Assembly: GCF_000344685.1 (NCBI RefSeq) | Contig: NW_006920417.1 | Span: 383,792 to 409,131 of the forward strand | Direction of reading: 5' to 3' | Source: Gloeophyllum trabeum ATCC 11539 | Taxonomy: Eukaryota > Basidiomycota > Agaricomycetes > Gloeophyllales > Gloeophyllaceae | DNA length: 25,340 nucleotides | Shown here: piece after piece, positions 1-10,719 of the stretch | Position numbering within the stretch: position 1 is the stretch's first letter | How the letters are laid out: each line of letters begins with the position of its first letter | Made by a program: the position numbers and the translations under genes | Notes under the pieces: model-generated | The model's input: only the letters and a program-made list of their open reading frames with translations | What the model was told of the DNA's origin: nothing | Database searches by the model: none

Positions 1-104
1 ACTCAAAGATGCTAGATTTAAGCTACAGTTCTCTAGTTCCGGAAGCTAAATGAAAAGGGTACTATTGAGTCTCTTGTGTCTTCTGTTCAAGTCAAATAAC
101 TTAC

Positions 105-620
105 CCTTTGCAGACAGATCAACAGTCTGGGTGGACCCACATACATCAGGCCGGTTTGCCAATAACCGCTCCTTCCGCTACTCGAACGTCTTTGCAGCGA
201 ACTGCGGCTCCTCGTTCACCTCGATCTTGTACTTCAACACGAGCATGTGAGGATTGCGATGCCCTCGGTTTCGAAGAAGCGTCGACCGATGCACGCGAGG
301 GCCCCTGCGCAGGTAATTTGAGCAAGTGCAGGAGAAAGGAGAGGAGAACAGAGGAACGAGATGAGCGTACCCGCACTAACGAGCAGAGAGGTGTCGCACG
401 GCCAATCTTTCTCGAGGAACCTCGCGGGCTTGAATGCCTCCGGGTCGTACCAGTATCTCGCTGAATAAACGTCACCACAGCCCAATTTACATCAGCAGTG
501 GGTCATGAAAAGGGGCGAGGGGTGTGTACACATACTCCGAGTCATCCCAGCCGTGCGCTATTGCTGGCTGGGTACCGGCGCCCTGTATTGCATACTGTAG
601 GCTGGGCGCATAGTGACCGG
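105..620 (-). pseudogene. Cytochrome P450 3'-end remnant
   Basis: The minus strand carries the end of a P450. In order it shows a degenerate 'Y-x-I-x-x-x-G-T' stretch (about 600-575), a W...MTR stretch (about 555-536), 'RYWYDPEAFKPARFLEKDW' (460-371), and the heme-ligand loop with Cys in 'ACIGRRFFETEG' (about 304-255), followed by 'LKYKIEVNEEPQFAAKTFE'. Two introns with proper ends are still readable (461-535 and 305-370), so this is a decayed genomic copy and not a retrocopy. Breaks are visible: about one base is missing after the ETEGIAILT block near 246-247, which throws the following MLVLKYKIEV block out of frame, and a TAG interrupts the frame at 178-180. The N-terminal three quarters of a P450 (normally about 500 aa) was not found in the window upstream of 620. 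The subfamily cannot be told. Confidence 0.78.
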
Positions 621-1279
621 CTGACAGGTTATGATTGCAAAACTCTCAAATACCCATCCAAGCGGATATTTGCAGCACCGATTGTTGATGAAGCACTCAC
701 TTGAGCCACGGTAACAAAAAGGAAAAAACATGTTAATGCAAACTTAGGTGACCTACAGTGCCATTTGAACTGTCGACCTCGTGGCTGAGGCGGAAAGGGA
801 TCATAGTGCGTCAAGACCACTATACCAATATCGCAACACATTTGCAGGGCTTTGGTAGCATATATCGAAAGAAATGACAGCGTGTAACTGAGGAAATATC
901 GTTGCCGAAGAGTCTGAAGAGTCCAACTTATCCATGCACGAATTATTGCAAGCAATGGAAGCGATGAAATGCCGATAATGTCCTCCCTGCGGGCATTATC
1001 GTCTCGATTACCCTTTCGCAAAAAGGATTACAGTAAGGTGACCGGGGTTGCTTTCTTTGCCGGGTGCCTGGACCATACCCCAAGCCCGGCTGGACCTGAT
1101 CATTCCGAGCTGAACGCTCTCTGTTGCCATAAGCACAGACAGATCGCCCGCTTATTATCTCACGCCGCTGTGGCTGTGATTCCCACGTTTATTGCCAAAT
1201 ATAGCAGCCATTATAGTTAGCGCCGTCGTCCACATCATGAAACGTCCGAATCATCGATCCAAGAAGCTATACGCATGGG
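621..1279. other. Intergenic stretch, no supported gene
   Basis: Between the P450 remnant and the TATA box of the DUF6534 gene I see no domain I recognise. A 130-codon open frame on the minus strand (629-1021) has no family motif, no convincing splice pattern and a composition unlike the neighbouring genes. It could hold further decayed P450 sequence, but nothing aligns by eye. Confidence 0.4.
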
Positions 1280-1287
1280 TATATAGG
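1280..1287 (+). promoter_or_regulatory. TATA box of the DUF6534 gene
   Basis: TATATAGG lies about 80 nt upstream of the ATG at 1363, the spacing usual for fungal core promoters. A second TATATC follows a few bases later. The stretch up to the ATG is pyrimidine-rich. Confidence 0.5.
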
Positions 1288-1362
1288 GGTATATCTATTC
1301 AGCACTTCCCTTGAGCGCCTTGTTCCCACCACATCCTCCGGTCCCTCTACGACGCGCCCGCC

Positions 1363-3473
1363 ATGAGCACCCCAGCCGGTAACGCGACAGCAGCTTTGCC
1401 GCCGCCGTTGACGACGGAAGAACTCGACCAGACGTTCGGAGTGCTCTTCATTGGTTTCGTGGTCTCCACGGTTTTGTATGGCTTGACATTTTTCCGTAAG
1501 AGAATGGTCTTCAGCCTGCTAAAGTCGAATCTGAATGTTCACCGCGATATAGAAACATACATCTATTTCTCTCGTTATCCCAAAGATAATGTCTGGACGA
1601 AGTCGACTGTAAGTTTCTCGGCTTTGTGACGCGGCTCGAACGCAACCAATGCCTGTCTGTAACAGGTCGGCTTGCTGTCGTGAGTTCCGTTCACACCACG
1701 CATAACCTTTGACCCTATGTTCCGCCTTCAGTCTCTTGGATACAGCGACGTCCGCTTTGAGTGAGTCCTACACGGTACGTTTGGTGCGCATACACTGATC
1801 TCCCTGGCACTTCAGTGTCTCAGGCCCTCTACTACTATCTTATTACAATGTTTGCATCACCGCTCGGTTTATTGGACGCGACTTCGTGAGTTGCCCTGCT
1901 CTCAACCGAGGTCCACATCTCACAGATGCTTCGGCGCACAGGACATTCTGCGTAAGCTATGAAATTCACGAAGCTACCTCCCGCCCGACTGACGCTTTGA
2001 TAGGCTGAAAACGGCTTGGCGATCCTCGTCGCTTTCCTCGTTCAAATGTAGGTGTCTTTGCAGACCCGCGATGCAGGGCCTAATATAGACTCCTCTATCC
2101 AGTTTCTTTGCTATCAGGGTATGGACAGGTACGCTAGCCTAGCGTGTTTTCGTCGTCAGAGCCTGATCCATTTCAGTGAGCAACAAGAACTGGGCGCTAG
2201 CGGGTGCCATCGTATGTGCCAATGCCCTCAGTTTGGGTTGTGTCGCTAATATATACCCGCAGGCTTTCTTCGCAGTGGCAGCGTTCGGTAAGCTGGTACT
2301 ACCATCAACCTGAAGGCGGTCGTGTCTCATTGCAATTTGTCCGCCCCCAGCTTTCGGAATCAGTACGTTCCCCTGCATACTACAAATGTTCAGACCTGTC
2401 TGATCCGCTATCTTTGTAGCTATGACCGTGCAAATGTCAGCGTTGCGCACAGGCTTCCGTCCTCCGTCACACTAACACCTACCTCTGCCCCGCAGTTTCA
2501 ACCAGAAGCGCCTCTCCGAGCTCGCAACCACGCACATGAAGGTCGTCGCAGCGCTCTCCCAAGGCCTCGCGACGCTCGCCGACATCATGATCACGGGCGC
2601 CCTGATGTGGTACCTGTCCCCCAGCCGCAACGTCCTGATGAAGGGCAAAACGTGAGCGGCGCGCGGCGTTCTCGGGCATCGTACTGATCTTGCGCTGCGC
2701 AGGCCGAATGGGTGGTTCGAGAAGCTGTGCACGTATGTTATCAACCGGGGGACGTGTGTTGCGTGAGTGTCCCATTCAGTTTGGTGCGTTATGACCGGGA
2801 GCTCATGCTTTGTACAGGGTGATCCAGTTGGCGTACTTACTGGCGGTATGTTCGGCGCGCATCCGCTTTGAGATCGTACTCAACGACGTCCCACTCTAGT
2901 TCGTGATCGTCCCAGCTAAGCAAATCTGGATGCCCTTCCACCTCGTAGTCTCAAAGGGTCCGTCGTATCGTCTTCGTTCTAGTCGCTTTCTTCACTGAGA
3001 CAAACACAACCGCTCTAGTGTACGTCAACACCCTCCTCGCGATGCTCAACTCACGTGAGATCACCTCTGGCCGCGGCGCATACGAAGAAGAATCCGTGTC
3101 GACCACCACCTCGCAGCCGAAGCTCAGCTTCGGTCGGGGCGTCACGAGCGACACCGGGATCAGCAGGAGCGTGCGGTTCAACATGGATACCATGGTCAGT
3201 GCCAGTGGGAGAGACTTCATGGGGATGTTGGCTGATGGTAAATGTTCGTAGCAATCGGCGGACGGCGAGCATAACATCGAGCTTGACAAGCTCGATAGCC
3301 AGGGTGCTGTCAAATTTGAGGACGACGTGAGTTGCGCTCTATGCGGGCCTCTCATGATTGCGTGCTGACTGGCATATGTGTTGCCTGCATAGCCTGTATT
3401 CGATATTGCGGGTCGTGATCACGCCAAGAGTCCGCTCGACATCAAGGTTACACAGGAAACATTCACTGCGTAA
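1363..3473 (+). CDS. DUF6534-family seven-helix membrane protein
   Basis: The family is a large Agaricomycete-specific group of multi-pass membrane proteins of unknown function. Exons: 1363-1495, 1553-1608, 1666-1679, 1732-1760, 1816-1885, 1942-1951, 2004-2047, 2103-2128, 2177-2211, 2263-2287, 2351-2362, 2420-2435, 2496-2651, 2703-2762, 2818-2845, 2900-2957, 3019-3194, 3252-3326, 3393-3473. They sum to 1104 nt, 367 aa. Family landmarks appear in order: 'TFGVLFIGFVVSTVLYGLTFF' as the first helix (about 24-44), 'QTYIYFSRYPKD', 'LDTATSAL', 'ALYYYL', 'FCAENGLAILVAFLVQ', 'FFAIRVWTVSNKNW', and the DUF6534 hallmark 'KVYVNTLLAMLNSR' after the last helix. The cytoplasmic tail is Ser/Thr-rich and ends 'IKVTQETFTA'. 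Four exons are only 10-16 nt long, and they are supported by frame and by the family pattern. Start chosen for the TATA spacing and helix 1. Function unknown; a transport or sensing role is only a guess. Confidence 0.9.
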
Positions 3474-3818
3474 TTCGTCTGTCGCTCGGGCTGTATCACC
3501 TTTTTTTCGTTGTTCTTCTATTTATCACTTGGATCTACGTTGTGGAACTGTCTTGCTGTCGTATGCACTTCGGTCGCGATCATCTTGGGGTGTCCATTTA
3601 TTTAATATTGTATATGTACACTGATATTCTTTGCTCATGTCCAGTGGTCGTGTCACAGGATATCCTTCCACCCATCAATCATCGTTGAACAAAGATACAA
3701 ACTGCCGGAAGGATTGCATTCGGTCTTCTACCATATGATCTTTCATCTGATTCCGCAACTTGAGGCTGCAAGGATCACATCGAATGAGTAACAATTTAAT
3801 GAACGAGACATGCGTGAC
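3474..3818. other. Convergent 3' intergenic region
   Basis: This is the space between the ends of the DUF6534 gene (+) and the kinase gene (-). It is AT-richer than the genes, contains stretches such as 'tttaatattgtatatgta' suited to 3'-end formation, and shows no open frame with recognisable content. Confidence 0.5.
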
Positions 3819-6800
3819 CTACTGCGTCGTCTCTCCGTCTTGACCGGTGATAGCAATGTTTTGCTGCTGAAAGTCGACCTCCATCGTGAGACCATCAAGA
3901 AACATTAGACGATAACGTCGGTCTCCGCCTTCATTCCGATACTGGACGCACCACCCCACGGAAGGTACAAAGCGAGTCTGGAAAGCAGAGGGGCTGCCTG
4001 TATTAGAACAGATCTCGTTGTGGTCTTCATTATGCGACATTTTATCCGCAATTGAAGTTAATTCAGGCCCAGTCGAATCAGGTCGACGACCACCGAAACA
4101 TTCCGAACGCGTGCCAGGGGAAAATCTTGCAGAAGCCGGTCTTTGCAGAGCGTGTGTAGGATCACTCCTAGGCATATGCGGCGTCGCGGTGTCAGGCAGG
4201 CAGTCTTTTGTCTTCATCTCGAGCTCTTCCAATGTTTCACAAACTCGGAGAAAAGTCCAGAGGCTATCCAGTCCGTGCTTCTCAGTGGGATCCAGAGAGG
4301 CCAAGTTCCCCTCAGTAAGCAGTGCCTCATCCGAGAGAGTACTGCCAGTAAGGGATACGACTTTCTTGATCCATTGTCCAGTTTCAGTGCCTGCTTCCGT
4401 GGAGTAGGGGAGGTAACGCGAGATCTCCAGCGACAGCCTGTTCCTCGATAACCGCATTCGCATGCCAGGCTTGTGTGTATCGCCATCAGTCTTGGGAGAG
4501 ACCAAGTCAGAACCTGCAGGATTTCCCGGAGACTGGAATGCAATTTCTATGTCGCCTTGCGGCTCGTTTGACATCAGGGTGCACCGGGCGTCCGACATGT
4601 GCATGGTCAACTATACCAGACGAACAGAACCGATAATTGTAAAGGTACACCAATGTTTACTAGTCACGCACCTTAGGCGTCCGCTGTTTGATTTGCTGGA
4701 GGACGCGCCCGGCATCACTATACTGCTTCCAGTACTCCAAGGGCAGATTATTTATTGAATAAACAGCACTTGGTTCCACCAGACAGCAGGGAGTACTGAG
4801 GTGCGGCGCATCATAGACCTTTACCTATCTCGTCACAATAGTCATCTCTTATGTGAGTACTCCAACGGGCAGTCTAGCCTACATACCGTCCGCCCATCAG
4901 CATTGACGACAAGCACTTTATCTCCCTTCCTCCCTTTCCTGCGTTCCCGCTCGCGGAAGTCGACCAGCACCGACCGCGTCTGGGCAAGGATGGATATCTG
5001 ACCACAGGACAATTTATGCGTTTGAGCCTGTAGATTACCAGTCGTGAGTATGGCAGGCCTCGTTAGACCAGACGGAAGTGTAGGGAGAGACGGGAGCTGC
5101 GATTCTGGCGGACCAGGGAGAACCGGAGCCGTGACAGTGGCAGCTTTCTCAGCAATCTCGGCAGCAGGACACGAGCCATCTCGTAGCCAGGGTACAGAAG
5201 CTCTACGGACAGATGGAGGACCAGTACAACTATCTTGAACTATAGGAGGCTGCAGAAGGGTGAACTTCTTCCAAGCAGTTTTGCCTTTATTGCCGCAAGT
5301 AGGATCGTCGGGTTCCTTGTTACCGGAAAGTGAAGTACCCGCAGAAGTCTCCGAGCCACTGCCGTCTGTCAGAGCCGGCGGAGAAACCAGAGATACCGCA
5401 CGAGATCGTAGTTCCATAGACCGTTGGTCCGAGGCAACAGCAGGATCAGGAGCAGAAAATACTCTTCTTCCGATCTGAGTCTGGGGGAAACGAGGTTTAT
5501 CCCTGACTTTAATTTCTTCACTCAGAACACGGCGTAAATCCAAATTCATGACTGAAGGGAGCTTGGGGTTTCCGGGGCCAGTGTTGAATCTGTTGATGAG
5601 GGGTTGCCGAAGGTTGAACTCTTCTTTCGGTGTGGCAGGGCGTAGCTCGGAGCTTTTTTGAGATCTCTGACGCTCGGGGAATGGTAGATCGTTCTCCTGC
5701 GTAACTCCGGGTACCATCAGACTACAGAGATGTCCACCTGAGCTTTTCGTTGTCCTGGGATCCAGAGAATCTGTACCTAAAGAAGGGTCAAGGAACGGGT
5801 GCGACAGAACGTCGTCTATGTCAATCCGTCGCCTGGGGTCCTGTGAACGATCAGCTCTACTCAATAACACGGTTGAGTATGGTCAGCAAGCTACCGTGCG
5901 CAATAACCGCGAAATCAAGTCTTTGGTGTGGAGCGACGTGTCTGTAGGCAATTCGTATTTTCCTCGTGAAATGCGTTCATGTGTTGCCGCGATGGAACTG
6001 GCCTGCGAGTGGCTATAACGCAAGTCGAATTGACGAAGAAAAGCAGAAATACCTCGAAAGGTGGGATGCCGTTCAGGCATGCTATCAGGACGCATCCGAG
6101 AGACCAAAGGTCGGTGGGGAAGCTGTAGGGAATGCGGGCAATCATTTCGCTGAAGAAAACCATTATGAATCGATATCTAGTGGCACACCGGGCGATACTT
6201 ACGGTGAGACGTAATTCGGGGCGCCGCAGAGAATAGAGGAAGTAGAGTTTACCGTAGGAAGGCGGATCGCCAGGGAGAAGTCGCCGAGTTTCTGTAAAAA
6301 GCGCGATTGGTCAACATAACTGACAAAGGCATGGATTACTCACGATGCGGTATTCGTTGGTAATTAATAGGTTGGTAGGGTTGAGATTTCTGTGCAGGAC
6401 GAGCTCTTTCCGCAGGTAGGCCAGTGCGTCAGCGACGCTCTTCAGGACGCCTCGAAGTTGATTGTCAGAGAGTACGGGGAGACGATGGGAATTCGAATGC
6501 TGCGAGAGGTAGTCGGAGAGGGTCCCTTGAGGACAGAGTTCTAGGACGTGGTAGGTAGCGCTTGGAATGGAGAAGACAGAAAAGAGCGAAACGATGGATG
6601 GATGGTGAATGGATTGATGCAATGCCGCAGATTCCGCGTTAGCTCCAGGAGATGACTCGTCCTCCTGGTCTTTTGACGAAGTGGAGAGTATCTGGGTCAT
6701 ATGCACTGTTTCAGTGAGAAACACAGCAGAGCTGACAGTGCACACCTTCTTCAAGGCTACTTTGCGATTCCGGAGGCGACCGCGTTTACACACAGCAATG

Positions 6801-6952
6801 TACACGATAGACGAGCGTCCTCTCCCTAACTCTTCTTGAAGAGTGTAGTTCTGCAAGGTGAGCTGATCTATCAGTGGTAGAAAATATGCGATAGTTGGTG
6901 GGCGCACTTGTAGACTGTCGAAAGTAGAACAGGGAGGAAACCCATAAGTCAT
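3819..6952 (-). CDS. Polo-like kinase 4 (SAK)-type protein with altered catalytic motifs
   Basis: Exons on the minus strand: 6952-6344, 6291-6203, 6149-6053, 6002-5895, 5840-4887, 4818-4672, 4610-3819; 931 aa. Two in-frame introns in the first exon are likely (6907-6851 and a 54-nt one after VALKK), giving about 894 aa, near the usual PLK4 length. N-terminal kinase domain: 'LGRGRSSIVY' loop, VALKK lysine, 'HHPSIVSLFSVF', 'HRNLNPTNLL', 'KLGDFSLA', 'CGAPNYVSPE', 'DLWSLGC', 'DPRRRIDIDDVLSHPFL'. A long disordered Ser/Pro linker follows, then PLK4-like cryptic polo boxes ('ISILAQTRSVLVDF...GDKVLVVNADG', 'YSINNLPLEYWKQYSDAGRV', 'SDARCTLMSNEP...DIEIAF') and a C-terminal polo-box-like end ('VGWCVQY...FLDGLTMEVDF'). 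PLK4 triggers centriole duplication in animals; Dikarya lack centrioles. The HRD Asp is Asn and the DFG Gly is Ser, so activity is doubtful. The start at 6952 is inferred; no better upstream exon was found. Confidence 0.82.
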
Positions 6953-7468
6953 ATTAGGCGGAGATACAGTAAACGGGTGGGTATCTCGAAACCGTCCAGG
7001 ATGGAACCAGAGCAATACAGTGTCGAATACGAGAGAGCTCTCGATGAAGAAATTCCAAAACAAGGCCAAAATTGCCCGAACATTCAAGCTTGAGGAGCGC
7101 GATATACCTTCGTCCTCTCGGCAAAGTCAAGCGCCTTTCCACGTGACCGTGCCCTGCCCGACGTTGCCCCCGCCCAGAATCAGAAAGCTCGGCGTCCTGA
7201 GCACTGTGCAGGTCGATGCAGGCAGCTGCAGCAGGTATTCTAAAGCTCATAGGTGAAGACAGATACTGAACATACAGCTGAGCACGTATGATGATGGGGA
7301 GCAACGGGACTCACGTAAAGGGCTTTACTATGTATAGAACCAGCCATAGACGCCGTATAGCTGAGCGCACAGCCTCGACAAGCAAATATCACACCCGCCC
7401 GCCTGCGCCGACCGTCCAAGTTCTCCTTTGCTACGTGCACAAACCCATCCGCTCGTTTTCTCCTTGTA
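6953..7468. promoter_or_regulatory. Shared upstream region of kinase and aspartic protease genes
   Basis: This 516-bp region separates two divergent genes and must hold both promoters. A CACGTG E-box lies at 7140-7145. Short open frames occur on both strands (for example 7304-6954 on the minus strand), but none shows a family motif or splices in frame onto the kinase start, so an additional 5' exon of the kinase is not supported, though not excluded. Confidence 0.4.
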
Positions 7469-9337
7469 ATGCGATCCCTACTAATCCCCCTCTCCGCCCT
7501 GCTCCTTTCCTCCGACCGCGCGCAAGCCGCCATCTTCCCGCTGCAGGCCCGGACACGCTCATGGCACACGCGCGCGGACGTGAACGCCTCGGCGACGAGC
7601 AACGGGACGATCCCCGTGCACAACACCCACAACGCAGAGTACATCAGCAACATCACGCTCGGCGGCGTGAGCATCCCCGTCATGCTGGACACGGGCAGGT
7701 ACGCAGCGCAGTGACGCCCGGACCCGCCGCGGGTGATTTACCTCGTCGGACAGCTCGGACCTGTGGGTCGCGCAGAATATCCCTAACGCGAAGGACACTG
7801 GCAAGTCTGCGAAGCTTTCGTACGCCGTGGGGACGGCTGCTGGTGCGTAGTCTGTCCTGGCTCTAGGGATCGGGACTCACGCGACTCTGCAGGTGACATT
7901 TATACCGCACCGCTCGAGTTTGATGGCTACACCGTACCAGACCAAGCGTTCAGTGAGTGATCAAGCCGCTCATGACCCTCGCGCCCCTAACCTCAACCGC
8001 AGTCATGGTCACGGACACCAAGTCCTTCTCGACCGACATTAGCGCGCAAGGCTACAACGGCCTCGTCGGGCTGGGACCCAACTCCGGCTCGGTGATCTAC
8101 AAAGAGATCGACAACGCCTCAGGCGACACGATGCTCAACCGCATCTTCTCGCAAAACAAGACCTCCTCCAACTTCATCTCCTTCCTCCTCTCGCGGCTCG
8201 GCGACCCGACGGACACGATCCCCGGCGCGTTCACCATCTCCGAGGTCGTGCCCGGCTACGAGAACATCACGAGCATGCCCAAGATCGCCGTCGAGAAGGT
8301 GCACCGGCTCACGAACGCGGACCAGCACTGGCAGATCTACACGGACAAGAACGGCGTGATCGGGCCGGACGGGCAGCCCATCGCGGTCGACTCGATCGTA
8401 CCGAGTGCGCCGGACGGGCAGCTGGTCGCGGTGCTCGACTCGGGGTTCACGCTCCCGCAGGTGCCGCGCGCGATGTCGGACGCGATCTACGGGCGCGTGC
8501 AGGGCGCGGTGTACGACGAGGACAGCCAGGTGTGGACGGTGCCGTGCGACCAGCTGCTCCAGATCTCGTTCAAGTTTGGCGGGGTGACGTACCCGGTGCA
8601 CCCGCTCGACACGGCGACGAGCGATTTCAACTACACGGACGCGACGGGCAAGGCCATGTGCATCGGCGCGGTGCGTCTGTCTCTCCCGCGTTTGTGAAAT
8701 CTGGGCAGCTGATTGGGTTACCCCAGTTCCAACCTATCACCAGCGCGTTCAGCCTGCTCGGTGAATACGACATGATCCTCGGCATGGCCTTCCGTGAGTA
8801 TCCCCCGCCCCCCCTCCCTCGTCCCCACACTCACCCCCCGCAGTCCGCAACGCGTACACGCTCCTGGACTTTGGCGACTTTGTCGAAGACACCGCGGAAG
8901 ACACGGGCGACCCCTACGTGCAGCTCCTCCCGCTCACCGACGCCGCGCAAGCCAAGAGCGACTTCATCGCCGCGCGCCTGAACGGCGTCGACACGACCGG
9001 CGACGCCGCGCACGCGCTGCTGCCCGCGTCGCAGATGAAGCACTCGCCGGAGACGGAGGAGGAGAAGAAGAAGGCGCGCGAGGAGGAGATCCTGAGCCGC
9101 TGGCCGTACATCCTCGTCGGGTGCCTCGCGTTCGTCGCGCTGAGCGTGGGGCTGTGCGTCTGGCGGTGCTGCTGCCGCCGCGGGAAGAAGGGCGGCAAGG
9201 GCGCGAAGGGCGGGATTCTGGGCGGGGGGCTGAAGGGCAAGCCGGTGTACCAGCCGCTGAGCGAGCCCGCGCCGCCGGCCATGAATATGCAGCCGATGGG
9301 GCAGAGCGCGTATTCGGATCCGTATGGGCGGAGGTGA
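7469..9337 (+). CDS. Secreted, membrane-anchored A1 aspartic protease
   Basis: Pepsin-family endopeptidase. Exons: 7469-7698, 7754-7842, 7893-7952, 8003-8670, 8727-8793, 8844-9337; 1608 nt, 535 aa. Residues 1-21 form a signal peptide ending near AQAA. The first catalytic motif is DTGSSDLWV with Asp74, formed across the first intron. The second is 'VAVLDSGFTLPQVP' with Asp272. The flap region and a 'YNGLVGLGP' block are present. After the protease fold comes a charged EEEKKKAREEE stretch, then a helix at about 458-478 ('WPYILVGCLAFVALSVGLCV'), then RCCCRR and a basic Gly/Lys tail. This predicts a type I membrane enzyme with its active site outside the cell or in the vacuolar/secretory lumen and a short cytosolic tail; the Cys cluster next to the membrane could be lipidated. 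The second motif is DSG where DTG is commoner, which many fungal A1 enzymes share. Codon use is strongly GC-biased. The exact substrate is unknown. Confidence 0.93.
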
Positions 9338-9599
9338 GGGGAGGTGAAGGAGTGTGCTGCTGCTATGCTGTTTAGTTTACCAGTTTGTAAGGTACCCCGG
9401 GTGGGCGATGGACCTTGTCGGGTGCGCTTGCGGGTGGTTGTTGTATATATATATACACCGGATTTAATGCAAGGCGACCTCGCGACCAAATATTACTGCT
9501 CATAAGCAAAAGAACGAGGTAATGTATATTACAGGAACAAGATCCGCTACCCGACGTCGACGGCTAGCCGTCTACTTGTTCCCGACCATCGTGCGATAG
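9338..9599. terminator. Convergent 3' region with a (TA)n tract
   Basis: The protease gene (+) and heme oxygenase gene (-) end facing each other here. A TA repeat at about 9444-9455 lies inside it and is a likely element of 3'-end processing, though it may be only a simple repeat. Confidence 0.35.
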
Positions 9600-10719
9600 T
9601 CAAACGCTGACGCCCAACCAGGCGAGCACGTTCTGGAGCTTATCGTACCCCCTCTGGCCGCTGAGCCCGCCGACGACGATGATAAAGTGGGCGAGGCCGG
9701 CGGCGACGATGAAGGTGACGACGCTGGTGGCGGAGTACATGCTGTTCTTGGCGTCGCCGACGTCCATGAGGGGCTTCGGCGGGGGGATGTTCGTCACCCA
9801 GCGGCGGTCGTCGTCGCTCGGGGTGGAGGGGGAGACGGGCGTGGTGGGGTCGCCGAGGACGGGCGAGGACGGGCGGAGGTGCAGCGCGGGCTTGCCGTTC
9901 GCGGGGGCGCGCAGCGCGTCGAAGAGGCCGGCGTTGAGGGCGAAGGCGATGTTGGCCTCGTCGAGCATGGCCGCTGGAAACCAGCGTGAGCAGGGCTGGC
10001 GGGAATCGCGGGAGCTACGTACCCTTGAGCTGGGCGTCGTCGCCGACGCCGCTGTCCATGCCCGCGCGGAACCACTCCTTGAGGCGCTTGAGGTCGCCCT
10101 GGGTGCCGGGGGCGGCGCTGCTGGCCGGCTGGTGGAAGGCGTAGAACTGGACGCCGGGGCGGTCGGCGGGGTCGAGGCCGTACGCCTTGGCGAGGCGGCG
10201 CTTGATGGTCTGGCCGCCGCTGAGGTCGCCGAGGTAGCGCACGTAGGCGTGGGCGAGGAGCAGGGCGGGGTGGGAGTGGGCGACGGTGTGGAGGCGGGCG
10301 GTGTAGGCGGCGAGGGCGGCGCGGTGGGCGGGGGAGAGGGCGGTGTGGAGGGGGTGGGACTGCCACTGGGAGGCGGGGACGTCGAGGAAGTGGGCGATGT
10401 CGGCGGCGAGGGCGGCGGTGCGGGAGAGGACGGCCGGGTTGTAGGACGGGGCGAGGACGGGGTCGGCGGCGTGCTCCGCCAGGGCACTTTCCAGGGCGCT
10501 GCAGGTCATTAGCACAGCGATAGCGCGGACTGGAGGGCAGACTCACTCGTACACGTGCCAGAGCATCATCAGAAAGCGGACATACTCGTCCTGGTCGAGC
10601 TCGCCGCGGACGAGGTAGCCGGCGCCGGCGCTCTTCTCGAGCTGCGCGTGGGCGCCGGACGTCCCGACGCGGAGCAGCTCGGAGACGGGGCGGGCGTAGT
10701 CGAGGGAGGCGGCAGACAT
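9600..10719 (-). CDS. Heme oxygenase with C-terminal membrane anchor
   Basis: Heme oxygenase opens heme to biliverdin, CO and Fe2+, using electrons from cytochrome P450 reductase. Exons: 10719-10547, 10498-10023, 9973-9600; 1023 nt, 340 aa. The proximal heme ligand is His24 in 'VGTSGAHAQLEK', and the family signature 'YVRYLGDLSGGQTIKRRL' is intact; 'LMMLWHVYE' and 'ALNAGLF' match the helical fold. A Ser/Pro-rich spacer leads to a tail helix at about 300-319 ('VVTFIVAAGLAHFIIVVGG'), so the protein is probably tail-anchored in the ER. An in-frame ATG exists upstream, but the start at 10719 leaves the usual short N-terminus before the His motif. The third base of most codons is G or C, which creates long antisense open frames (for example 9679-10512 on the plus strand); these are shadows. 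Confidence 0.95.

Noticed and set aside
629..1021. 130-codon minus-strand open frame upstream of the P450 remnant
   Set aside because: Considered as a further P450 part, but no I-helix, ExxR or other motif could be seen.
6954..7304. Possible extra 5' exon of the kinase gene
   Set aside because: Splicing from its GTATAT donor to available acceptors breaks the frame, and PLK4-type kinases usually begin close to the kinase domain, as the ATG at 6952 does.
8119..8601. 160-codon minus-strand open frame inside the aspartic protease exon
   Set aside because: Arg/His/Val-rich antisense shadow of a GC3-biased exon that carries the second catalytic Asp.
9679..10512. 277-codon open frame on the plus strand, and a 323-codon frame at 10765-9794 on the minus strand
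   Set aside because: Both are shadows of the GC-rich heme oxygenase gene: monotonous Gly/Val/Glu or Pro/Arg text, no motifs, overlapping its verified exons.
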